Positions 8,724 to 16,318 of a stretch of DNA of 64,000 bases are shown here, piece by piece. Numbering within the stretch: the first letter of the stretch is position 1; every line of letters starts with the position of its first letter. The stretch spans positions 1 through 64,000 of the forward strand of contig JAQBYI010000008.1 of NCBI GenBank assembly GCA_027622655.1, in the 5' to 3' direction. Position numbers and translations under genes: made by a program. This DNA comes from Gemmatimonadota bacterium. GTDB lineage: Bacteria; Gemmatimonadota; Gemmatimonadetes; Gemmatimonadales; Gemmatimonadaceae. The notes below the pieces were generated by a model that worked only from the letters and a program-made list of their open reading frames with translations, did no database searches and was not told where the DNA came from.

Positions 8724-9141
8724 GAGTCGCATCGGTTCACGGGATGATGCTGCCCCAACGACACCCACGCCAGTTCGCATTGACAAATGGCTCTGGGCCG
8801 CCCGGTTCTTCAAGACGCGGTCGCAGGCGGCCGACGCGGTCGCAGGCGGAAAGGTCGAGGTGGGCGGCGAGCGGGTTAAGCCTGCGCGGATGGTTCGCGT
8901 TGGTGAGGAAGTTCGCGTTCGGCTTGGGCCGTACGTACACATCGTTCACGTGCGCGCCATGGGCGAGAAACGCGGCCCGGCATCGGTGGCGGCTACGCTG
9001 TACGAAGAAACCGCCGACTCGCGCGCGGCGCGGGAGAAGCACGCGTGGCAACTCAAGCACGCGGCACCGGTGATGGACGCGGGCGAAGGCCGGCCGACCA
9101 AGAAGGACCGGCGTGCGCTCGACAAACAGCGCGGCAGGTAG
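8722..9141 (+). CDS. S4-domain RNA-binding protein (Hsp15/RqcP class)
   Basis: 139 residues. The core VRIDKWLWAARFFKTRSQAADAVAGGKVEVGGERVKPARMV is a textbook S4 RNA-binding domain of the Hsp15 family, followed by a basic C-terminal tail (GRPTKKDRRALDKQRGR). Hsp15 (HslR) binds 50S subunits carrying stalled nascent chain-tRNA; RqcP in Gram-positives is a relative in alanine tailing. Only ATG 8722 gives an N-terminus ahead of the domain without a very long extension. It overlaps the opposite-strand lipoprotein start. A rescue factor (ArfB) lies 2.3 kb away. Confidence 0.85.
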   Translation: MSRIGSRDDAAPTTPTPVRIDKWLWAARFFKTRSQAADAVAGGKVEVGGERVKPARMVRVGEEVRVRLGPYVHIVHVRAMGEKRGPASVAATLYEETADSRAAREKHAWQLKHAAPVMDAGEGRPTKKDRRALDKQRGR

Positions 9142-9152
9142 CGCGCGTCGGT

Positions 9153-9827
9153 TCAGCCAGCGAGCCGTGCGGCCTGCTTCAGTGTGTCGTCATCAATCCG
9201 GTGACCACCCTTGAACGCGAGCGCGCGGAACGGAATACCAGCGGCCCGCAGCACTGCGTGCTGTGCGTCGAGCACCTTCGGCGTGATGTAGATGTCCGTC
9301 GTCCCGCACACGTACGTAAAGGCTGGCTGCCCCTGCTTTTCGTACAGCGCAGCGTAGTCGATTTCGGGTGGCATCGACGACGCCCAGACAATTACGTGCG
9401 CCGCCTTGACGTGTCCGCTGGCTGCCCACCGGATTGCAGTTGATCCACCTTGCGAGAAGCCGAGTATCGTGACCGGCGGGGACGTGCCGCCGAAACGATC
9501 GAGGATCGTGGCGTGCACGGTGTCGAGATAGGCGACGTAATCGCTGATCTCGTGTTCACGCTCATCGCGCGTCATCCAGATGGCCGCGACCGGCGCGTCG
9601 CGCGAGGTGATAGGTCCGTCGTAAAAACGCGAGAGTGCTTCCGGCGCGATAACGAGGCGGTCGTCGGCCTCAGCAGCGCGACAATCTCCGAGAAAAGCCA
9701 CCGCACGCATCGCCTGTCCGTGGAGCACATACCACAACTCGCGCACAGCAGGCCCCGGCTCGGGGCCCATTGAGGCGACGAGCGCGGTACGCCGAACCTC
9801 AATGGATTCGGTTCGGATTGAAGTCAT
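9153..9827 (-). CDS. Alpha/beta hydrolase, phospholipase/carboxylesterase type
   Basis: 224 residues of the dienelactone-hydrolase-like esterase group. The nucleophile elbow is GFSQGGSTA; the acid is the Asp in CGTTDIYITP and the base the His in FKGGHRIDDD, in proper order. No signal peptide, so cytoplasmic. The substrate cannot be deduced; relatives hydrolyse carboxyl esters or lysophospholipids. It is 16 bases from the stop of the methyltransferase upstream on the same strand and is probably co-transcribed with it. Confidence 0.85.
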   Translation of the reverse strand: MTSIRTESIEVRRTALVASMGPEPGPAVRELWYVLHGQAMRAVAFLGDCRAAEADDRLVIAPEALSRFYDGPITSRDAPVAAIWMTRDEREHEISDYVAYLDTVHATILDRFGGTSPPVTILGFSQGGSTAIRWAASGHVKAAHVIVWASSMPPEIDYAALYEKQGQPAFTYVCGTTDIYITPKVLDAQHAVLRAAGIPFRALAFKGGHRIDDDTLKQAARLAG

Positions 9828-9843
9828 TTCAGTGGTGAAGTAG

Positions 9844-10872
9844 TTACCGGACTTTCATGATGAGGCCATTGTGGGCCTTGATCACGCCCGCGCGAAGCAC
9901 TTCGAATCCGTTTTCGTGCGAGTAGAGACCGAGCTGGCGAATGTCCATCAGTTCCCGGTATCCATAGTTGAGCAGGTCGCTCATCACGTAGTACCAGGCG
10001 CGGCTCTTGATCTGGTCGCGCGGCGTCGTGACGATCACGTACCCGCCCGGCTTCACGAATCGGCGATGGAACTCGTACACCAGCGGCTTGTGTTCGTCCG
10101 GGAAATGTTCGACGAGGCCGATCGAGACCACGATGTCGAACTCGCGGCCGTACTTGAGGTTTCGGATGTCCTCGACTTCAAAGTCGATGTTCATCTCCTC
10201 GCGGTACCAGACGCGTTTGTGGCTGGTGGCCGGGTCCACGCCAAGGAACGGATAGGCTTCGGGGAACTTGCCGAACCTGTCCGTCTTGCAGAATTCGTCG
10301 TAGTCCACGAGCACCGTGTGCCCACCAGGATACATCGCGGCTAGCTGCATGGCCTCGTAGCCGTCCGCGGCGCCAAGAAACAGAATGCGCGGCTTCTTGA
10401 CGTCGAGCCCGGAAAAGAGAGCGCGCTTGCCGCGGGGGTCCCAGACGGCGTCTTCGACGCGATGAATCCTGTTCCAGATGAGGAGGTGAAACATCTCCTC
10501 AATGGCTTCCTGCGCGCCGTGCACGTCCATGCCCGCAATCGCCACCTTGAGCTCGGTGCGCGCGTTGGCAGCCGCGTCGGGGACGTTCGTGGTGAAGTAC
10601 TTGTGGAAGTTGGCGTTGAACGTCTTCCACCCTTCCACGATCGGCAGAGGCTCGCCGTGCGTGCGTTCGTACTCCTTCTTGCCGGTAGCCCACTTCTCGA
10701 CTCGATACGGCCTGCCGACGTTGCGCCAAGAGAGTTTGGTCCAGTCCTTCGTGGAATGATCCACGAACATGTCCGGCGCCTGATCGCGCACGTCGACGAC
10801 ATACTGCGGTCCGACGCTGAAGTCGCCGATGCTGTGGCGGCGGGCGGAGGCTGGTGCGGCTGCGGTGGCCAT
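9844..10872 (-). CDS. Class I SAM-dependent methyltransferase
   Basis: 342 residues with a long N-terminal region (~170 residues) before the Rossmann core. Motif I is RILFLGAADGYEAMQLAAMYPGG, the acidic residue that ends strand 2 is in VLVDYDEF, and post-motifs are DIVVSIGLVEHFPDE and RFVKPGGYVIVTTP. GAADG replaces the usual GxGxG, as in several methyltransferases. Substrate unknown. The N-terminal part shows no motif I can name. It heads a two-gene unit with the esterase. Confidence 0.78.
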   Translation of the reverse strand: MATAAAPASARRHSIGDFSVGPQYVVDVRDQAPDMFVDHSTKDWTKLSWRNVGRPYRVEKWATGKKEYERTHGEPLPIVEGWKTFNANFHKYFTTNVPDAAANARTELKVAIAGMDVHGAQEAIEEMFHLLIWNRIHRVEDAVWDPRGKRALFSGLDVKKPRILFLGAADGYEAMQLAAMYPGGHTVLVDYDEFCKTDRFGKFPEAYPFLGVDPATSHKRVWYREEMNIDFEVEDIRNLKYGREFDIVVSIGLVEHFPDEHKPLVYEFHRRFVKPGGYVIVTTPRDQIKSRAWYYVMSDLLNYGYRELMDIRQLGLYSHENGFEVLRAGVIKAHNGLIMKVR

Positions 10873-11025
10873 ACGGGAGCTTAAGCCGAGTCTGGACCGC
10901 GGAATAGGAGCAGGCCACAGCGCGACGCCCGAAACACCACCCGAAAGTCACCTTCGGCAACCCCTGCCGGTGGCAAGAAACGGGTGATGGCGGCTATTAT
11001 TCGCCGTCCTCCACGGAGCATCCGT

Positions 11026-11178
11026 TTGTCGTCAGACCGCGTCAATCCATCATCTCAAGGCTGGGGCGTCGCCGCCCTGATCATCGCGCTCGCGATCATC
11101 GCGAACGTGACCGCCTATTCGATCCACAAGGCGACGTATCTCAAGCCGGACGCCCCGAAGGCCGCCGCAACGCACTAG
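11026..11178 (+). CDS. Small single-helix membrane protein
   Basis: About 50 residues from TTG 11026, which has GGAG 7 bases upstream; a longer start at ATG 10987 would give 63 residues but lacks a ribosome site. One membrane helix (GWGVAALIIALAIIANVTAYSIH) and a short Lys/Pro tail. A TATTAT hexamer at 10995-11000 is at a suitable distance to be the -10 for the shorter form. Similar tiny tail-anchored proteins are common and uncharacterised. Function unknown. Confidence 0.5.
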   Translation: MSSDRVNPSSQGWGVAALIIALAIIANVTAYSIHKATYLKPDAPKAAATH

Positions 11179-11270
11179 CAGTAGCTGGCAGCAGCTGGCG
11201 GTACTGATGAATGCAAAGCGGGGAGCGCAGCCAAGCGCCCCCCGTTTCTAGTTTCCGACTTCCTACCTGT

Positions 11271-11492
11271 TTAGTTCTTATGCCTGAACGTGATCCGGCC
11301 CCGGCTCAAGTCGTACGGCGAGACTTCGACCGACACTCGATCGCCCTGCAGCACGCGGATGCGGAACCGTCGCATCTTGCCGGCCATCGTCGCCAGGACG
11401 TCGTGGCCGTTTGAGAGTTGCACCCTGAAGGTGGCGCTGGGGAGCACTTCGCTGACGGTGCCTTCGAGTTCGATCGCTTCTTCTTTCGCCAT
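11271..11492 (-). CDS. infA: Translation initiation factor IF-1
   Basis: 73 residues, normal length. Starts [18 protein letters not shown] and contains the OB-fold landmarks [43 protein letters not shown]. It binds the ribosomal A site during initiation. It is a single-gene unit rather than part of a ribosomal-protein operon here. A TACAAT hexamer about 65 bases upstream could be its -10. The assignment is firm. Confidence 0.97.
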   Translation of the reverse strand: MAKEEAIELEGTVSEVLPSATFRVQLSNGHDVLATMAGKMRRFRIRVLQGDRVSVEVSPYDLSRGRITFRHKN

Positions 11493-11642
11493 GGATACCG
11501 GGTTGTCGGGTGGTTGTGGGTGGCCAAATCAGCGCAGCGCACGGGCCATGCTGTTAATTGTAGTGTCTCAGGGGGCCCCGAACCAGCACCTGCCCCCACC
11601 GCCGTGCCCGTCCTCACTCATCGAATACCCCGCGAGGGACCC

Positions 11643-12974
11643 GTGTCGCCACTCACGCCCGCTTCCCGCCTGCTGATCGGCCTCGCCGTCCTGGCCGCCC
11701 CGCTCACGTCACCGGCGCAGCCCACCACCCGGCCGCTGATCCCGGAATCGGATCTGTCCGCGGTAATGGAGAAGGTCATCGCGTGGCGCCGCGACATCCA
11801 CCAACACCCGGAACTCGGCAACAGCGAGATTCGCACGGCCAAGCTCGTCGCCGACCACCTGCGCTCGCTCGGCATGGAAGTGCGCGAACGCGTCGGCAAG
11901 ACCGGCGTGGTCGGCGTGCTCAAGGGAGGCAAGCCGGGCCCGGTAGTCGCGCTCCGGGCCGACATGGACGCGCTCCCTGTCACCGAGGAAGTGGATCTTC
12001 TCTTCAAGTCGACGGTGAAGGCGACGTTCAACGGCCAGACGGTCGGCGTGATGCACGCCTGCGGGCATGACACGCACGTCGCAATGCTGCTCGGCGCGGC
12101 CGACGTTCTCGCAAAGAACAAGGCAAACCTGCCCGGCACCGTGGTGTTCATCTTCCAGCCGGCCGAGGAAGGGCCGCCGGCCGGCGAAACCGGCGGCGCG
12201 TCGCTGATGGTCGCCGAGGGAGCCATCAGCGACCCGAAGCCCGATGCGATCTTCGGGCTGCATGTCTGGCCCGACGAAGCCGGCAAGATCACCTACCGCC
12301 CAAAGGGCGCGATGTCGGCGAGTGACCAGCTCGACATCGTCGTCAGGGGCAGGCAGACGCATGGCGCGCAGGCATGGCGCGGAGTGGACCCGATCGTCGT
12401 GTCGTCGCAGATCATCGGCGCGCTGCAGACCATCACGGCGCGCCAGACCGACATCACAGTCGCCCCGGCCGTGGTGACGATCGGGATGATCAGCGGAGGC
12501 ATTCGGCGGAACATCATCCCCGACAGCGTGATCATGCAGGGCACGATCCGCACGTTCGATGAAGAGATGCGGAAGGACGTGCTGATGCGCGTGAAGCGCA
12601 CGGCCGAACGCATCGCCGAGGCCTCCGGAGCGAACGCCACGGTGACGTTCTCCAACGGCACGGACGTCGTGTACAACGACCCCGACCTGACGGATCGCAT
12701 GGCGCCGACACTTGCCCGCGCGGCGAACGGCAAGATCAACGCAAGCGGCCTCTGGATGCCGTCGGAGGACTTCCCGGCGTTCACCAAGGACGCCCCGGGC
12801 CTCTACATCTTCCTCGGCGTGAACGCGGCCGGCGTCACCGCCGAGGACGCCGCGCCGAATCACTCGCCGAAGTTCTTCGTGAATGAGGACGCACTGCCCG
12901 TGGGCGTGAAGGCGTACGTCGCGCTGGCCACCGACTACCTGGCGCAACGGGCGGGGGCCGGCCGGACGCCGTGA
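11643..12974 (+). CDS. Secreted M20D amidohydrolase (hippurate/IAA-amino-acid hydrolase type)
   Basis: 443 residues from GTG 11643, with GAGGG 5 bases upstream. The signal peptide ends SPA before Gln. The peptidase M20 subfamily D hallmarks are present: IHQHPELGNSE near the N-terminus, VALRADMDALPV, HACGHDTHVAMLLGAA (metal ligands), FIFQPAEEG (catalytic Glu pair), and FGLHVWPDEAG. It removes an acyl or amino-acid group from an N-acyl compound, probably in the periplasm. It ends 7 bases before pnuC and may share its transcript. Confidence 0.9.
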   Translation: MSPLTPASRLLIGLAVLAAPLTSPAQPTTRPLIPESDLSAVMEKVIAWRRDIHQHPELGNSEIRTAKLVADHLRSLGMEVRERVGKTGVVGVLKGGKPGPVVALRADMDALPVTEEVDLLFKSTVKATFNGQTVGVMHACGHDTHVAMLLGAADVLAKNKANLPGTVVFIFQPAEEGPPAGETGGASLMVAEGAISDPKPDAIFGLHVWPDEAGKITYRPKGAMSASDQLDIVVRGRQTHGAQAWRGVDPIVVSSQIIGALQTITARQTDITVAPAVVTIGMISGGIRRNIIPDSVIMQGTIRTFDEEMRKDVLMRVKRTAERIAEASGANATVTFSNGTDVVYNDPDLTDRMAPTLARAANGKINASGLWMPSEDFPAFTKDAPGLYIFLGVNAAGVTAEDAAPNHSPKFFVNEDALPVGVKAYVALATDYLAQRAGAGRTP

Positions 12975-12981
12975 ACCACGC

Positions 12982-13599
12982 GTGAACCCGCTGGAGGTTG
13001 TCGCGGTCGTCTTCGGACTGGTGAGCGTCTGGCTCGCGTCGCGCCAGCACATCGCGAGCTGGCCGACGGCCATCGTCAACGTCGCGATCTTCTTCGTGCT
13101 GTTCTGGGAAGCCCGTCTGTACGCGGATTCGGTGCTGCAATTGTTCTATCTCACGCTGTCGGCGTATGGCTGGTGGGCGTGGCTGCACGGCGGACCGAGA
13201 AAGGCCCGACTTCGTGTGTCGAGAGCGGGGCGGCGCGTATGGGCAGTTGGCGCGCCGATGGCGCTCGTCGGCGGACTCACCCTCGGCACTGTGCTCGCGC
13301 GCTACACAGATTCACCCGTCCCATACATAGACGCGATGCTCACGTCCACAAGCCTGTTCGCGCAGTGGATGATGACGCGGAAGATGCTCGAGAACTGGAT
13401 CGTGTGGATCATCGCCGACATCGTGTACGTGCCGATGTTCATTTCGCGCGGGTTGCCGTTCACGTCGGTCCAGTACGCGGTGTTCCTCGTGCTGGCAGTG
13501 ATGGGCTTCGTGGGCTGGCGAAAGTCGTGGAACGCGGATCGCGCCGCCGCGCAGTCTGACGCCGCATCAGGCGCGATGGCCGTGGCGGGCGCACGATGA
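12982..13599 (+). CDS. pnuC: Nicotinamide riboside transporter PnuC
   Basis: 205 residues, GTG start, seven predicted membrane helices. The opening NPLEVVAVVFGLVSVWLASRQHIASWPTAIVNV, the YGWWAW segment and the later NWIVWIIADIVYVPMFISRGL are diagnostic for PnuC. It moves nicotinamide riboside by facilitated diffusion, trapped by phosphorylation. The next gene is a riboside-kinase-type protein with a 4-base overlap, which gives exactly that trapping step. Confidence 0.94.
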   Translation: MNPLEVVAVVFGLVSVWLASRQHIASWPTAIVNVAIFFVLFWEARLYADSVLQLFYLTLSAYGWWAWLHGGPRKARLRVSRAGRRVWAVGAPMALVGGLTLGTVLARYTDSPVPYIDAMLTSTSLFAQWMMTRKMLENWIVWIIADIVYVPMFISRGLPFTSVQYAVFLVLAVMGFVGWRKSWNADRAAAQSDAASGAMAVAGAR

Positions 13600-14183
13600 C
13601 GAACGCAGGGGCGCTCACGATTCGCATCGTCGTCACAGGCCCGGAATGCACGGGCAAGACCACGCTGGCCGGGCTGCTCGCCGAACGATTCGGCGCGCAG
13701 TGGATCCCCGAGGCAGCGCGTGCCTACGCGGCCGCGCGGCCGGGTCGCAACCTTGCCGTGGACGACGTAGAGCCGATCGCGCGGCTGCACATGGCCAACG
13801 AGGGCGCTGTGCTCAGCGGAGTATCGGCGGCACGGCTGCTGTTCCTGGATACGGATCTCCTGAGCACCGTCGCGTATTCACGCCATTACTACGGCGCGTC
13901 GAGCGAGTGGCTCGAGGGCGAAGCTCGTTCCCGGATCGGCGCGCTCTACCTGCTTTGCGAACCCGACCTGCCGTGGACGGCGGACGGGATTCGCGACCGG
14001 CCATCGAATCACCGGCGGATGTTCGCACACTTCGAACATGTGCTCGGTGAGTTCGGCGCGAGCGTGCGGATCATCGGCGGCGAGGGCGATGCTCGCACCG
14101 CCGCCGCCGAACGCGCTGTTGCCGGCGTGCTCGCTGGCCGCGCGATGACGACGCACGTTGCGCTCGGCCTGGACACGCGATGA
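13596..14183 (+). CDS. NadR-type nicotinamide riboside kinase (stand-alone)
   Basis: 195 residues. P-loop GPECTGKTTLAGLL near residue 16, then FLDTDLLSTVAYSRHYYG and CEPDLPWTADGIRDRP, as in the kinase domain of NadR. The regulator and NMN adenylyltransferase parts of full NadR are missing, so this should only make nicotinamide mononucleotide from the riboside. It overlaps pnuC and the following histidine kinase by 4 bases each. Import plus phosphorylation form a salvage route to NAD. Confidence 0.88.
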   Translation: MTNAGALTIRIVVTGPECTGKTTLAGLLAERFGAQWIPEAARAYAAARPGRNLAVDDVEPIARLHMANEGAVLSGVSAARLLFLDTDLLSTVAYSRHYYGASSEWLEGEARSRIGALYLLCEPDLPWTADGIRDRPSNHRRMFAHFEHVLGEFGASVRIIGGEGDARTAAAERAVAGVLAGRAMTTHVALGLDTR

Positions 14184-15508
14184 CGACGCAGATCGCGCTC
14201 CCCGATCCGGCCTCGACGCTCGAGCTTGCCGCAGCGGGGCTGCAGGCGCTCATCACGATTGGCCTCGCCGCACTCTGCTTTGGCGTCTGGCGGCGCGGAC
14301 GCGAGCCGCACTTTGGATGGTGGACGGTCGCATTCGGCATCTACGCGGTGCGCATCGGCGTGATCATGGCGTTCCTGCAGACGCTCAACCTCAACTGGCT
14401 CTTCTGGCACCAGGTGATCACCGGGTGGACGGCGCTCACGCTGCTCTGGGCCGCGGTCGTCTTTTCACATCGTGCGAAGTGGCAGGTCTGGTACTGGGTG
14501 CTGCTGGCCTTCCCCCCGCTCTGGGGCTACATCGCGGTCAACAAGCTCGACAACTTCGCGCTCGCCGCCACGCCGGCCGTGCTCTTCATCTCAGGTGCGA
14601 CTATCTGGACCGGCGTCGTCCTCCTCAAGTACCGCAAGCCCGCCACGCGCGCCGCGAGCACGCTGCTCGGCTGGTCGTTCGTGATATGGGGGCTGCACCA
14701 CCTCGACTATCCGCTGTTGCGGGCACAGGGTGCGTGGCTGCCGTGGGGATATTATCTCGATATCCTGTTCGTCCTCGCCGTCGGATCCGGAATCCTTCTG
14801 CTCGTGAACGCCGAACTCGCGAGCCGCCTGCAGGCTCGATCGCTCGAACTCGAGCGCCTCTCGAGGCGCATGGTCGGGCAGCACGAGGAAGAACGGCGGA
14901 GATTGTCGATGGCATTGCACGACGAAACTGCACAGCTCTTTGCTGCGGTCAAGCTTCAACTCGGAGTGGTTCGCGAACAGGTCGCGGCGCCGCAGGCCGA
15001 GCGGCTCGATCGGGCACTTGAGCTCTTTGACGCCGGAATCCGTGTCGTGCGGCACGTGACCCACGACCTTCGACCTGCGCTGCTCGATGACCTCGGCCTC
15101 CTCCCTGCCCTGCGGTCACTGGTCGGCGAGTTTGCTGAGCAGCACGGAATGAACGTCACTTTCGTTGCACCGAACACACTCCCAGTGATGAGTTCCGACG
15201 CAGACCTCGCCGTGTATCGCGTCGTTCAGGAAGCATTGGCGAACGTCAGCCGGCACGCGGCCGGCGCCGCCGCGGAAGTGAAAGTGTGGGCAACGGACGC
15301 CGAACTCCGGCTCACCGTTCAGGATCACGGACCTGGCCTCGGCGGGGACGACACGATCGCGCGAGCCGAAGCCGCAGGCCATCTCGGAATTGCCGGGATG
15401 CGTGAACGAATTGGTGCCCTGGGCGGAGAGGTCCTGGTGGATTCGGCCGACGGCCGGGGCGTCATGATCACGGCGCGGATCCCGATCAGAGAGGAAACGG
15501 TGTCATGA
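14180..15508 (+). CDS. NarX/DegS-type membrane histidine kinase
   Basis: 442 residues. About seven membrane helices fill residues 15-215, then a short coiled coil (ASRLQARSLELERLSRRM) leads to a HisKA_3 domain with EEERRRLSMALHDETAQL (phospho-His in the LHDE motif) and a HATPase domain (VVQEALANVSRHA, DHGPGLGG, GHLGIAGMRERI). No extracellular domain, so the membrane bundle probably senses. The start of the bundle (WRRGREPHFGWWTVAFGIYA) resembles the free-standing membrane protein at 18508-19221. It is fused by overlaps to the NAD-salvage genes before it and to its regulator after it. Confidence 0.9.
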   Translation: MTTQIALPDPASTLELAAAGLQALITIGLAALCFGVWRRGREPHFGWWTVAFGIYAVRIGVIMAFLQTLNLNWLFWHQVITGWTALTLLWAAVVFSHRAKWQVWYWVLLAFPPLWGYIAVNKLDNFALAATPAVLFISGATIWTGVVLLKYRKPATRAASTLLGWSFVIWGLHHLDYPLLRAQGAWLPWGYYLDILFVLAVGSGILLLVNAELASRLQARSLELERLSRRMVGQHEEERRRLSMALHDETAQLFAAVKLQLGVVREQVAAPQAERLDRALELFDAGIRVVRHVTHDLRPALLDDLGLLPALRSLVGEFAEQHGMNVTFVAPNTLPVMSSDADLAVYRVVQEALANVSRHAAGAAAEVKVWATDAELRLTVQDHGPGLGGDDTIARAEAAGHLGIAGMRERIGALGGEVLVDSADGRGVMITARIPIREETVS

Positions 15509-16179
15509 CGCCCATTCGCATCATGGTCGTCGACGACCACAGCGTGGTTCGCGAGAGCATTCGCCACGTACTCGGCGATGCGACCGCGTTCACCTTCGTC
15601 GGTGAAGCTGCGAGTGCCACGGAGGCAATCGCGAGCGTGGCCGCGGCCGCGCCCGACGTGATCATCCTCGACATCTCGATGCCTGGCGGTTCGGGCCTCC
15701 CGGCCGTGGCGGAACTGCTCGAGCGCTCGCCGGGCACGCGGGTGTTGATGCTGTCGGTGCACGACGATGCCGAATACGTGATCGAGAGCGTGCGCGCCGG
15801 GGCGCACGGTTACCTGCGCAAGGACTCGAGCCCGGCCGAGATGAGAGCTGCAATCGCGGCCGTGCACGCCGGTAGCGGGTATTACTCGCCCAAGCTCGCC
15901 GGCGTGCTCGCCGATGCGTTGCGCGGGCGGGCTGCTGCGCCAGAACCGGAACCGGCGCCGGCGCCGCGTGCAGCAGAACTGCTCACGGCGCGCGAGCTCG
16001 AGATTCTGGCGCATATCGCGGATGGGGCAACCAATCGCGAGATCGGAACACGCCTCGGCATCAGCACGCGCACCGTGGAGGCGCACCGCGACTCGCTGAT
16101 GCGAAAACTCGGCGTACGTACGGTCGCAGGACTCACTCGGCTGGCGATCGAGCAGGGAATCCGGCCACCGGAGCGCTGA
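15505..16179 (+). CDS. NarL/LuxR-type response regulator
   Basis: 224 residues. Receiver domain starts IRIMVVDDHSVVRESI, with phosphoacceptor Asp in VIILDISMPGGSG (about residue 55). A Pro/Ala/Glu linker follows (PEPEPAPAPRAAE), then a LuxR helix-turn-helix LTARELEILAHIADGATNREIGTRLGISTRTVEAH. It is the partner of the kinase whose stop it overlaps by 4 bases. The likely targets are nearby: its own operon or the TonB receptor that starts 139 bases downstream. Confidence 0.93.
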   Translation: MTPIRIMVVDDHSVVRESIRHVLGDATAFTFVGEAASATEAIASVAAAAPDVIILDISMPGGSGLPAVAELLERSPGTRVLMLSVHDDAEYVIESVRAGAHGYLRKDSSPAEMRAAIAAVHAGSGYYSPKLAGVLADALRGRAAAPEPEPAPAPRAAELLTARELEILAHIADGATNREIGTRLGISTRTVEAHRDSLMRKLGVRTVAGLTRLAIEQGIRPPER

Positions 16180-16318
16180 GGGCAGGAGCGTAACCAGAAT
16201 GCGTAGTTATACGGATTCCGCTTGTGGGGTTATCCGCCGCGGGCGTCGGTAAAGTTCCGAATGGTCAGGATTTGGATGACGGGGTATCGTCCCATCGTCC
16301 TCCAAACAGGATCACAAA

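Noticed and set aside
16180-16318. Cobalamin or other riboswitch before the TonB receptor
   Set aside because: No B12 box or known aptamer core is visible; only a short gap with a weak ribosome site.
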